Shown here piece after piece: positions 12,673-22,606 of a stretch of 64,000 bases of DNA (positions within the stretch are counted from its first letter, which is position 1; each line of letters opens with the position of its first letter). This DNA is from Turnera subulata (taxonomy: Eukaryota > Streptophyta > Magnoliopsida > Malpighiales > Passifloraceae), in assembly GCA_028386065.3 (NCBI GenBank), contig JAKUCV010002779.1:160297-224296 (forward strand), read 5' to 3'. The notes under the pieces were generated by a model. That model saw only the letters and a program-made list of their open reading frames with translations. It was not told where the DNA came from and made no database searches. The position numbers and the translations under genes are program-made.

Positions 12673-13005
12673 ATGAAGAGGTCTTTGTCTTCTCCAGCCA
12701 ACCGCAGAGACAAAGTTCTAGCAGCAGCAATGTTTATATCACTGATCCTGATTCCTAGTGTTCATCCAGCCAATGCAATATTTCAAGAAGCCCCTCCTGG
12801 AAAGGCTACACAGCAGCATAGCCACCACCAGCACCAACCTCACCTTAGTAACCCCTTAACTTATAATCAAAGGCCTGGTCTTGGTCATCATCCTCAAAGG
12901 CATCATGATTATCCTGCTGCAAAGCCATGGCATTATGGGACTGATCCAATATTCAGTGGTGAGGAGCGACTCATTCCTACTGGGCCAAATCCACTACACA
13001 ACTGA
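12673..13005 (+). CDS. CLE peptide hormone precursor
   Basis: Single-exon ORF of 110 aa. Residues 1-35 form a signal peptide: a basic start (MKRSLSSPANRRDK), a hydrophobic core (VLAAAMFISLILI) and a probable cleavage after the ANA motif. The middle is a variable region rich in His, Gln and Pro. The last 12 residues, RLIPTGPNPLHN (12967-13002), are a complete CLE motif: the conserved Arg, Pro4, Gly6, Pro7 (hydroxylated and arabinosylated in known CLEs), Pro9, Leu10 and terminal His-Asn are all present, with no C-terminal extension. It is closest in kind to the RLVPSGPNPLHN-type peptides of the CLE8-13 group. Known CLE peptides are secreted and read by leucine-rich-repeat receptor kinases such as CLV1/BAM to control meristem or vascular cell fate; the receptor here cannot be told. 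It lies between SNAP33 and ISD11, where I do not recall an Arabidopsis CLE gene. Confidence 0.9.
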   Translation: MKRSLSSPANRRDKVLAAAMFISLILIPSVHPANAIFQEAPPGKATQQHSHHQHQPHLSNPLTYNQRPGLGHHPQRHHDYPAAKPWHYGTDPIFSGEERLIPTGPNPLHN

Positions 13006-14831
13006 ACAATATGCCGATAGTTTCAGCTTTGTAAATGAGCTCCAGTTATGCTACAAGGTTCAGTGCTGCTTCCTCTTGTTTTTCCTTTGCATGTTTCATT
13101 ATGTTACATGCTGCTAGTTTAGAAGGTTCCTATGTTCTCAGGACCGGAAGAAATCCAGTTGGCCAGGATGCAGCTATAAGAACATAAGTTTGAGCAAAAT
13201 GTTTTAAGTTTTTTATTTTAAAATTAGAGGTGTTGTCCCTTTATGTTCCATTTTTAGTATACTACTTTGTAGATTAACAGTAACAGCTAAGAAGCATTTA
13301 TTCAAAAGGTAGGGGAGACATCAATTAATTGTCACCAGCTTTTCTTGGAGAAGGCATTGTGACCTGTTCTATTGCTGATGTTATGAAGCTGCAACAACTG
13401 CACAACCTGTATTCCCACAGTTCCATGCCCAACTCCTTTCTGTACTTAATTAATATTGCATTGTGGGTTTCTCTCTCTCACTGTCTCTCTCTCTCTCTCT
13501 CCTATTTACTACTGCTCTGGTCCTCCTACTTTGCCTAGGGTAATGGTTATACGCAGAACAGTACTGTGTCTGTGTGTCTGCAACCAAAAAGAATTGGTTG
13601 TGGAATTCCTCCAGCATTCAAAGCAAGCAACAAAAATCCACTAGTTAAAGCATTGAACACTGATAATTTCCAGTTTTAAAGTATCACCTCAAGTTGCAGG
13701 CTTCCAGGCAATCCACTGATCCACTTTCAATAACAGCTAACTTTGCCAACAATCCAAAAAGGTTTTTGGTTCTTACCATGGGGTAAAATAGAAGGAGTCA
13801 TTCTATCAAAAAAAAAAAAATAAAAATGGAAGGAGTGGAACGGAGCCGTGACAGAGTGATATGGGTTTCAATAACTGTTAACCTTTAATTCTTTAGCATG
13901 TTTTGCTAGACCTATAACCCCGGGATAAAATGAAGAGGGGGATACTGGTAAAATGGAAAGGAAGACATGACCATTGAAGCAACGGTGGCACAGAAAGCAA
14001 ACTCGTACAATAATAATTATAATCATGATTAGATACCCTTGTATTGGTTACTTAGCAATTAGTATACCTCTGCATGAGAAAGTTGATTCCTTGTCAATAA
14101 AAAGCAAGCCTATAATTCCACTGGTTTCTAATTGATTTAGATACTGTCCCTGACAAAGATGATCTTGGCCGATGATTAGGCACTTCTTATCAAGTAAATC
14201 AAATTGCACCACCTTTGATTGCTTATATCAAGTGTTACTGAGAGGAGACCCAGCAAGTTGCTTCGCCCCAACCCAGATAGGCATCCCTAACTCCGAATCT
14301 ATGAGCCTATGACCCTTACATTACGTCCATCTTTGTACACCCATTTGTCAGATTTGAAACCCTAACGTGAGTATCAAAATGAAACATCCCCATTCCCCAC
14401 TCCTATTCTAGTAATGCAAGTCCTCCCTATCCTTTTGAGGCACATTCTTTGGCGGAAAGCTAATGGAGGGCAAGTTGGCATTCGAAACACACTTTTCTTG
14501 ATTAAGCCTGGATTTGAATAACACCGTCCCCGGAGAATCTAAACAAAAAAAGAGCATTTTGAATTCCACGAAAATCAATGTGTTTACACAAACTCCAAGT
14601 TTGTTTATTCTTTCTTAAATATTCCGGTGAGGCATTTTATCAAACAGTTATTAGCGTACAAGCAAACAGAACATACACAGGAACCACCCGCAAATAAAGT
14701 TAATAACAATAACGATTCTCGATCAATAAACAGCATCCCGTACAAAACCCACCAAAACCCATAACAAATAAACGGTAGAAAGAGCTAACTAGGCATCCAT
14801 CCGTACACTGCCCCCCCTCAAGGGTTTTAAC
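13006..14831. other. Intergenic region between CLE and ISD11
   Basis: Contains the probable 3' UTR of the CLE gene, a CT microsatellite and the 3' flank of ISD11 (minus strand). The short ORFs are not convincing. No RNA gene or bounded repeat is seen. Confidence 0.5.
13470..13501. repeat. (CT)n microsatellite
   Basis: Two CT runs separated by CACTG, in the CLE 3' flank. Confidence 0.9.
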
Positions 14832-15110
14832 TCAGTTGGGCCGAATCTCCATGACGCTCTTGATCTTGGGCGCGTAGAGGGAGTAAACAACGGCCTGCCG
14901 CTTGGCGATTTCGAGCTGGGATTTGCCGCCGGAGTAAGCGGCGGAGATGGAAGCGGGGTCGGTGAGGGCGCGGTTCTCCCGGAAGGCGTCGATGGTGCGG
15001 CGCTTGGAGTATTCTCTGATGTTGTAGTCGCAAAACTGACGGGCTGTTCGGAGGAGAGAGCGGTACAAAGAGAGCACTTCGGCCCTTGAAATACTGGATA
15101 TCGCCGCCAT
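14832..15110 (-). CDS. ISD11: ISD11 (LYRM4), LYR protein of mitochondrial Fe-S assembly
   Basis: Intronless 92-aa protein. The LYR signature is at residues 15-17 within a VLSLYRSLLRTARQF helix. It is followed by the family hallmark CDYNIREYSKRRTIDAFR segment and a C-terminal VVYSLYAPKIKSVME segment, all typical of ISD11. The family protein binds and stabilises the cysteine desulfurase NFS1 (with acyl carrier protein) in the mitochondrial matrix, supplying persulfide for Fe-S cluster assembly. No long presequence is visible, as in other ISD11 proteins. A longer ORF in another frame on the same strand (14827-15180) is a shadow. The region upstream of the start carries a foldback element about 0.4 kb away, so promoter space may be short. 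Confidence 0.95.
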   Translation of the reverse strand: MAAISSISRAEVLSLYRSLLRTARQFCDYNIREYSKRRTIDAFRENRALTDPASISAAYSGGKSQLEIAKRQAVVYSLYAPKIKSVMEIRPN

Positions 15111-15529
15111 ATCGCCGGAGCTGGAGACGCAGAGAGAAGAGGAGGGTTTGGGCTTTTCTTCCTCTTTTGTTTTTCCTCAACGAAGAACTGGGTAGCAGTA
15201 TATACTAGATAGTACTACTGTTTAGCTTTCGTAACTGGTAAATAATTCCCAATTTAAAATGGATTATTTCTTTTCTTCTGGAATCAATTTTTAATGTACC
15301 TGATTTTCTTAAAAAATCTATAATTATCATGTCGTCTATTACAAATGGGTCCAAAGACAGATTGGGTACTGATGATTGGGTTAACGTGGCCCATTTCAGT
15401 CATGATGGGTCTAGGCTTCCAGGAATTGGTTGCCAGATACCCAAGCCCAAGAGCATCAAAGCTCCAGGCTTACAATGGACTCATAATGGGCCGACAATGA
15501 GAACACCAAAGGACATCTTGTTGCTTAAG
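15111..15529. other. ISD11 5' flank
   Basis: The ISD11 promoter and leader must lie here (minus strand). No clear TATA box is seen; GGGCC/GGCCC-type motifs occur near 15390 and 15490. The ORF 15329-15652 runs into the foldback element and has no recognisable product. Confidence 0.4.
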
Positions 15530-15825
15530 AGGGGATTTTTTGATGAAAGTTGTTTTATATACATGGAGTTTTTAATTTGTCCTGATTGTATATCCAGGGA
15601 GTTTTTCTTTGTCCCGATTGTGTATCCAAGTTTTATTTTTCCCCAGTGCTGATGTGTTGCAATGCGGTCGGTGCTAGGTGAACACGGATGGCCACATCAA
15701 CACCCAAGCTACACTAGAAAAAATAAAACTCGGAGTACATAATTGAGACAAAGAAACTCCCGAGTATACAATCATGACAAATTGAAAACTACATGGATAT
15801 AAAAGGATTTTTACCCAAAGTTCAT
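15530..15825. repeat. Foldback / MITE-like inverted repeat
   Basis: Two arms of about 100 bp face each other. The left arm (about 15553-15650) carries ATACATGGAGTTTTTAATTT, a GTCCTGATTGTATA block and GGAGTTTTTCTTTGTC. The reverse complement of the right arm (about 15708-15812) reads closely alike: ATCCATGTAGTTTTCAATTT, a GTCATGATTGTATA block and GGAGTTTCTTTGTC. The 50-60 nt between them also pairs in part (GCTGATGTG against CACATCAAC). No transposase is present. The outer borders and target duplication are not clear, so the superfamily is open. A transcript through it would form a long imperfect hairpin. Confidence 0.6.
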
Positions 15826-15993
15826 TTGGATGCGGAATGGGCCATCCGATAGTGGGGCCATATCAGGTAACTCCTCCCTTTGACCAGTTTCATAGGCAAA
15901 TTTTTCGATTTTGGGCCACGCTGAAAATAGCCCAATCTAACACTGCAACGAAGAAAAACATAGCATATAGCCTCATTTGCGTTTTCCTGAAGC

Positions 15994-16013
15994 AAAAGAA
16001 AAGGCTAAATGCA
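15994..16013 (+). repeat. LINE target-site duplication, left copy
   Basis: AAAAGAAAAGGCTAAATGCA, identical over 20 bases to 22311-22330. It defines the 5' end of the LINE at 16014. Confidence 0.9.
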
Positions 16014-16092
16014 GGGAATGATGTGATTTCAAATTGCAAACCCGTTTGTAACACAAACCTTAATCCAAATACACCTACTTAACTTAACACTC

Positions 16093-17946
16093 ATGAGTGA
16101 ACCCCGAGAGAGAGAGCTGACCCCTTCCATGACCAAAGAACGTGTGAGAGAGAGATCCCCGGCGAGAAGAGACCCAAACCCCAACCTAGCTTCTGTTCTG
16201 TTTGGATCCCTAGCACAGTCTTCAAGGAACCCCGGAATGGCTGCCACACAGAAAGAAGAGAAGTCGGTAGAGGACGGTGGTGGTGACAGGAAAAAGGTTC
16301 GCCTCAAAGAACCGATGGACCACCCGCCGACGATGCCGATGGAGACGGAGCTTAACCCTGAAGCTACGGAGGAGCCCCCCTTCCCAGATCCACCGGTGAT
16401 GGACACGATAATGGAGGATTCCCGATCCAGCTATCTAGAGACGCTCACGGGAAGAACCACTGGTCAGCAGACCCCTGACCCCTGGGAGGAGGAGGAAGAA
16501 GCTGAATTCGAGGATGGCGATATTGAAGTGGTGGAGCGAGATGGTAAAAAAGTGGTAGAACTTTCCCAAACCTTCCTGAGCAGGCTGCGGAAGCCGTGGG
16601 AGAAAGCAGTGGTTGTCAAGCTGCTAGGGAGAGCAATAGGTTTCAAAACTCTGCAAATGAAGCTGTATACCCTGTGGAAACCAAAAGGACCAATGAAGAT
16701 TATTGACTTGGAGAACAATTATTTCGTGGTCTGGTTTTAGGAGGAAGAGGACTATCATCGAGCTTTATTGGATGGCCCCTGGTCCATCTTCAGCAATGTC
16801 CTATCGGTGCAACCATGGTCCCAATCTTTTCGAGCCTCGTCTAACTCCATTGCTCAGGTGGTCACATGGGTACGCTTCCTGGACTTTCCTCTCGATCATT
16901 ATCATTCTCGTATATTGAGAACCTTGGGGAATTTGGTGGGTAAAGCAGTGAAACTAGAACAAAATTCCGACAACCCATCGAGGGGGAAGTTCGCTAAAGT
17001 TGTCGTTGCAGTGGACTTAACTCAACCATTGGAAGGGACTGTCACAGTCGAGAATGAATCATACAAGGTGGTCTACGAGGGCCCTCCGGATATCTGTGGC
17101 AATTGTGGCCGAATAGGGCATCTTTCTGTTTCATGCCTAGAAAATGATCAAGCCTCATACTCTGAAGCGTCGGCGAATGACTCATCGGCGGGCCACACCA
17201 ACCCAAACATTCCAGATATCTCTAATCCCCCGGACTCCCCTTCTGGCGTACCGCAAACCCGCCAGACCCCAGGTACACCGAACGCCGCCCGTGGAGAATG
17301 GATGAATGCTCCGCGAAGGAGCCGGAGACCACCGAAGAGACAGGCTGACGGTATCCCACTCCCCCAGGGAAATCCAAGAGGTCAGTCCTATGGAAATCGA
17401 TTTCAGGCTCTCTTTGAGGAACCAACAGAGAAGGAACCAGAACAATACCAAGCCACCTCCACAACCAACTCTCAACACATTCCACCAGTACCAACCCCGA
17501 GAATAGCCAGAAACCCGCCACATCAGACTCCCCCTCAAAAACCCACCAAGCCTCCCTCTTCGTCTATCAAACGTAGTGGGCAAGCCTCTTCCTCTAAACA
17601 CCCTAGAACCCCTCTAAACAACATTACCAACAAGACCACTCTAGCACCGAACCAGGCCACCACTGGGACAAAACCCCCCCCTACTCAACCCAAAGTCATC
17701 CTGAGACATAACCCAGAAGCAACTTTGACCCCAAGACCACTATCTGACATCCCCCTTCCATCAAAAACAAAGCACTCAGCAGTTAAACTCTCTGAAGCCA
17801 ATCATAAAGACATAATTTCCACTAAGGGAACTGAACCTACCCCCACCCCCTACATCCTCCCCCATCACATGCTACAACAAGCCAAACTACCCCCACATTC
17901 CTTGATCCTGAAGAACCACCTGACCCCATGTGCACCTCACCCGTGA
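16093..17946 (+). pseudogene. LINE ORF1 (gag-like, RNA-binding), one in-frame stop
   Basis: The reading frame runs from 16093 to 17946 with a single TAG at 16738-16740. The N-terminal part is acidic and disordered. The DUF4283-like domain spans the stop: LLGRAIGFKTLQMKLYTLW before it and EEEDYHRALLDGPWSIF after it, all in the same frame. A perfect CX2CX4HX4C zinc knuckle (CGNCGRIGHLSVSC) is at 17095-17136. The C-terminal 230 residues are Pro/Thr/Gln-rich and low in complexity. Family ORF1 proteins bind the LINE RNA and form the retrotransposition particle. The stop falls inside the conserved domain, so no full-length product is expected. Confidence 0.88.
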
Positions 17947-18154
17947 TAATGAATCCCAAGATAGTTGACACCAATATGTTAGAGGCCATTAGGACAGGTG
18001 AGGTCCATCGCCAGCCGGAAGTTCTTAACCCGGATTCAATGATGGAGTTCAGCCAGCCACAGATTGACTACCAGCAGAGTAGAAGGGCGGTGCTCACCCC
18101 TCCACATTTACAATAAATGTCCCTTACTACTGCCCCCACCCCATTATCACTATA

Positions 18155-21100
18155 ATGATTCCAACTTTACTATGGAACTGCCAAGGGGCACGTAAAAAGC
18201 AATTCAGAAGATGTTTTCGTGAAGTCTGCAGTAGCCACAGACCAGTAGTCGCAGTCATTGTCGAGCCAAGAGTAAGTGGTTCCAGGGCTGACCGTATAAT
18301 TAGAAGACTTGGATTTACAGCTTCACACCGGGTGGAGGCTCGAGGCTTTTCAGGGGGTGTGTGGCTTCTTTGGCATGATGATAGGGTAGAGGTGGAGATC
18401 CTACACAACCATACCCAATTCATCCATGCCCGTATCACCATGGGAGTGGTTTCCTTTCTTTTTACTGCAGTTTACGCCAGTCCATAGGAGAAGTGGAGAA
18501 ATTACTGTTGGAAGAACATTGAAGCCCTAGCTAGCCACATCAATGATCCGTGGTTAATGGCGGGGGATTTCAATGCTACCCTTAGAGGAGACGAGAGGAA
18601 GGATAGATTCGGTAGAAATGGAATGGCATGTAGAGCCTTTGTTAACTGCATTAATAATGCTAACCTCATGGACCTAGAATTTACAGGGGGAAGATATACT
18701 TAGAAAGAAGGAGGTTATCAGGCGAGACTAGACCAATTTCTCTGCAATGAGCCATGGCGATTGGTACACCAGGACGCCACGGTTTTTAATATACCTTATC
18801 TCTGTTCAGATCACCGTCCGGTGATTGTCAAACTCGGGATGGGCCCCCCGCCAAAGGATAGCAGACCCTTTAGATATCAAGTGGCGTGGCAAGCACAACC
18901 GCACTTCGAAGAGTTCGTTAAAACGAACTGGAACCCGAAAGTGGGAGTAGTGGAAGCAATTGAGGAAATCATACCTAAAGTCCAGGAATGGAATAAAAAT
19001 GTCTTCGGTAATATCCATAGAAGAAAGAAAAGACTCCTGGCCCGCATTGAGGGAATTCAGAAATTCCTGGAACGAAGACCCTCATCTTTTTTGAGTAGAT
19101 TAGACAAGGAACTAAGGATGGACTTGGACAGCGTTCTTATCCAGGAAGAACTCCTTTGGGCACAAAAGGCCCGGTGCAAATGGATACAGGATGGTGATAG
19201 AAACACAGCGTTCTTTCACGCTACCACTATAATTCGAAGAAAGAAAAACAAGATTGAAGGGCTCAAAAACGGAACAGGGGAGTGGATCACTGACGAAAGA
19301 ACTCTTCAAACTCTCGCAATAAACTACTTTCAAGACCTGTTTCGTGAGGAAGGGGGTGGAATTTGTGTATGACCAATACCAAACCTGTTTTCCAGAATTG
19401 ATCAAAGGCGGCTGGATGCTTTGATGGCTCCCACATCTGAATTAGAAGTCAAAGAGTGTTTGAAGCAAATGGGCCCTCTTCAGGCCCCAGGCCTGGACGG
19501 GTTCCATGCCACTTTTTACCAGTCTTACTGGTCCCTTGTGGGAAAAAAGCCTAACAACAATGATTTGGGGTTGCTTTGAAGAAAACTGGTGGGATCCCAA
19601 ACTTAACAGAACCCTCATTGTCCTAATACCCAAAACCGATACACCTGAGAGCATAACCCAATTTCGACCGATAGGGCTATGCAATGTATCATACAAATTA
19701 GTCACCAAAGTGATTGTCAACAGGATAAAACCTCTTTTAGGAGACCTTGTGGCGTCCAACCAGTCCAGCTTTGTCCCCAAGAGACACATTACTGACAATA
19801 TTATAATTGTGCAGGAACTCATTTACTCAATGAAAAGGAAAAGTAGTGAAGCAGGAGCTATGGCCATCAAAATTGACTTAGAAAAGGCGTATAACCGCCT
19901 TAGATGGAGCTTCATCCATGACACTTTGAAGGAGGCGGGCATCCCCAGTGCTTTGATGGAGATGATCATGAAATGTATCACCACGTCCTCCCTTCAAATT
20001 TCTTGGAATGGAGCTGCCTCAGTTCCCTTCACCCCCACCCATGGCATCAGACAAGGTGACCCCCTCTCTCCATATATATTTGTTCTATGTATGGATAGAT
20101 TGGGTCACTTGATCAAGGCGGCGGTCATGCAGAAGAAATGGAAACCGATAACAGCAAGTCAAGGAGGGCCTAAAATTACCCATATTTTCTTTGCAGATGA
20201 TCTCCTGCTTTTCGCAGAGGCTTTCTTGGAGCAGGCAGGTATTGTAAGTGACTGCTTAGACAACTTTTGTTCCCTGTCAGGCCAAAAAGTAAGCAAAGCT
20301 AAGTCACGGATCTTTTTCTCCAAAAGAGTTCCCTCTCAACGTGCAAAGGCAATCTGCTCAACTTTGGGCTTCCAGCGAACATCCAATCTTGGCAAACACC
20401 TGGGAGTCCCTATCATCCATGAAAGAGTAAGCAAGAAGAATTTTGGGTTCTTAATTGACAAAGCCCAACACAGACTCCTCGGGTGGAAATCGTCTCATCT
20501 GTCCCTCGCCGGGCGTGTGACCCTGGCTAAATCCGTTCTTTCTGCCTTGCCCATATATACGATGCAAACTGTGAGACTGCCACGGTCTATATGTGACAAC
20601 CTAGACAGTATTTGCAGACAATTTGTGTGGGGTTCATCCCCACTCAAGAAAAAGATGCATCTAATTAAGTGGGATATTGTGTGCAATCCCAAAGTTAGTA
20701 GGGGTGTGGGGTTGAAGAAAATGCATTCTATGAACGATGCCCTCATTATGAAGCTTGCATGGAAACTGATTGATGGGGATACCAGCTTGTGGACTCAGGT
20801 GTTCAGAGACAAATATATGGGAAGCCACATTACAACCCCTCTTCAACTAAAAAAGAAACCGGGCTCGAACCTATGGACTGCAATCTCGAAGGTTTGGTCA
20901 CGCTTCAGGAGCAAAATTGGCTGGAAAGTTGGGAAGGGAGATTCGACGATGTTTTGGGAGGACAAGTGGTTATGGAAAGCCCAGACACTTTGGGACTCCC
21001 ATCCTGACATCTCCAAAAAACTCTTGCAGAAACCCGTGAGCTTTTTCACCGACCTTAATGGCAATTGGGACTGGATTACGTTAGCTCCAATACTGACTAG

Positions 21101-22238
21101 AGAGGCAGCCGAGGTACTCTTTAACACACCCACCCCTTCTTATGAAAAAGGGAAGGATCAAGTCATTTGGCTTCCCAATTCAAAGGGATCCTTTACAACG
21201 GCATCTGCTTATGAAGCCATGGAGGAGTCGAATTGGGAGATTAAAGATCACCCATGGAAATCTATATGGAAATGGAAAGGGCCCTTGCGAGTAAACTTCT
21301 TCCAATGGCTTGTAGGGCACCAAAGACTTATGACGAATGACCTGAGAGTTGCTCGACACATTGCTGTCTCAAGCTCCTGTCCTAGGTGTACACATGATTC
21401 AGAATCGATATTACATGTTCTGAGAGATTGCTATTTTGCTTCGGATATATGGAGGGCTGTTAGCCGGGATTCTCTACCACCTGACTTCTTTGCCCTTTCT
21501 GTTTCTGATTGGTTGTTGAACAATTTGGAGGCAAGATATGTTGATGAAGAATGGTGCTTGCTTTTTGCCACAGTGTGTTGGAAATTATGGCAATGGAGGA
21601 ATACCCTTGTTTTTTAGAAGGAAGATGATGTAATCACCAACCCGGCTAGACATATTATTACCGTCGCAGATGAGTTCAGACAGGCCATTAATAGGCCAAA
21701 CTTGTCGCGTAGCAAGGTTTTCTAGCGTTTCTGCATGCAACTAAATTGGTCACCTCCCCCACCAGGAACCATCAAGTTGAATGTCGCCCTTTCCCCCTCT
21801 AGCAACGATGACAGATTTGGAGGAGGAGGTGTCTACAGGGATGCCCAAGGACTATGGTCAACAGGGTTTGTCTGCTCTTTCAAGCCATGCCGTCCTTGCC
21901 TGGCTGAGCTGCTTGTAATCGTCCATGGACTTCAAGTTGCAAGGGACAAGGGTGTGCAGGTTATCATCTTGGAATCTGAAGCTATGGATGTCCTAGAGTG
22001 GCTCTCGGATGAGGTTCCTTGGGACCATGATTTTGATGCGGTTGTCAACATAATTAAATCCATACAACCTTACTTTGCTCATTTATCTTTTCATGTTGTT
22101 AGCCAAGAAGCCAATGGTGTGGCTAGAGGTATAGCGCGGTTATTATCCTCTTTCTGTCCAGGGGTAACCGTCTTGCCGAAGCCACCAAGTGTAATTAGCA
22201 GCCTCCTACTGGAGGACAGGGGTGCTATGGGTCTCTGA
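18155..22238 (+). pseudogene. LINE ORF2 (endonuclease, reverse transcriptase, RNase H-like), decayed
   Basis: Domains in order: endonuclease starting LLWNCQGA with the GDFNA motif and the SDHRPV motif near 18800; reverse transcriptase with PGLDG, FRPIGLCNVSYK, a motif-A segment KIDLEKAYNRLRW, GIRQGDPLSPYIF and FADD at 20190-20201; a WKWKGPLRVNFFQW...CPRC...H zinc-ribbon-like region at about 21.25-21.45 kb; and an RNase H-like domain (21.74-22.2 kb). Breaks: TAG 18485-18487, TAG 18701-18703, TGA 19370-19372, a one-base frameshift at about 19540-19548 in a GGGAAAAAAG run, TAG 21615-21617 and TAG 21723-21725. Frame is otherwise continuous, so the decay is by point changes. Motif A keeps its first Asp but has Asn where the family usually has Asp after AY. 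Confidence 0.92.
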
Positions 22239-22310
22239 TCCCAAGTTTGTTTCAGTTGTAACTCTTTATTACTGTTAATATACTTCCCGCCTTCCCGGTC
22301 TTTGACCAAA

Positions 22311-22330
22311 AAAAGAAAAGGCTAAATGCA
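22311..22330 (+). repeat. LINE target-site duplication, right copy
   Basis: Identical to 15994-16013 over 20 bases, directly after the A-rich LINE 3' end. Confidence 0.9.
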
Positions 22331-22606
22331 ATTAAAAGCTAAATACTGAAGCAGGTACAAAGCAGCATCAATAGTATTGGGATTAACAACATAGAATATT
22401 TGACGGTGCTCCTCTTTTATACCAATGGAAATCATCCAAATTTCATTAAAAACCAGTGAACTACATCTTATTCCTCTGTGTACAATTTTGCTTGAACTAT
22501 TAAACTGTCATAATTACAATTGTTAAGAAATGAAGAAATTACAATTTTCATAAACTTTGTATAATGCAATTCAGTGTAATAGAACTCAGGGTAAGGACTG
22601 CGGGAA

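Larger units (their letters stand above)
16014..22310 (+). mobile_element. L1-like LINE retrotransposon, apparently full length, inactive
   Basis: A 6,297-bp insertion bounded by a perfect 20-bp target-site duplication (15994-16013 and 22311-22330), with a very short A-rich 3' end. Order of parts: short 5' UTR, ORF1 with DUF4283-like domain and CCHC zinc knuckle, then ORF2 with apurinic-type endonuclease, reverse transcriptase with FADD, a zinc-ribbon-like C-terminal region (zf-RVT) and an RNase H-like domain. This is the plant L1 layout. ORF1 has one in-frame stop, and ORF2 has five in-frame stops and one frameshift. It splits the space between ISD11 and the GH79 gene and ends about 0.3 kb past the latter's stop codon. 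Confidence 0.93.

Noticed and set aside
14827..15180. 117-aa ORF overlapping ISD11
   Set aside because: Arg/Leu-rich out-of-frame shadow of the ISD11 coding sequence.
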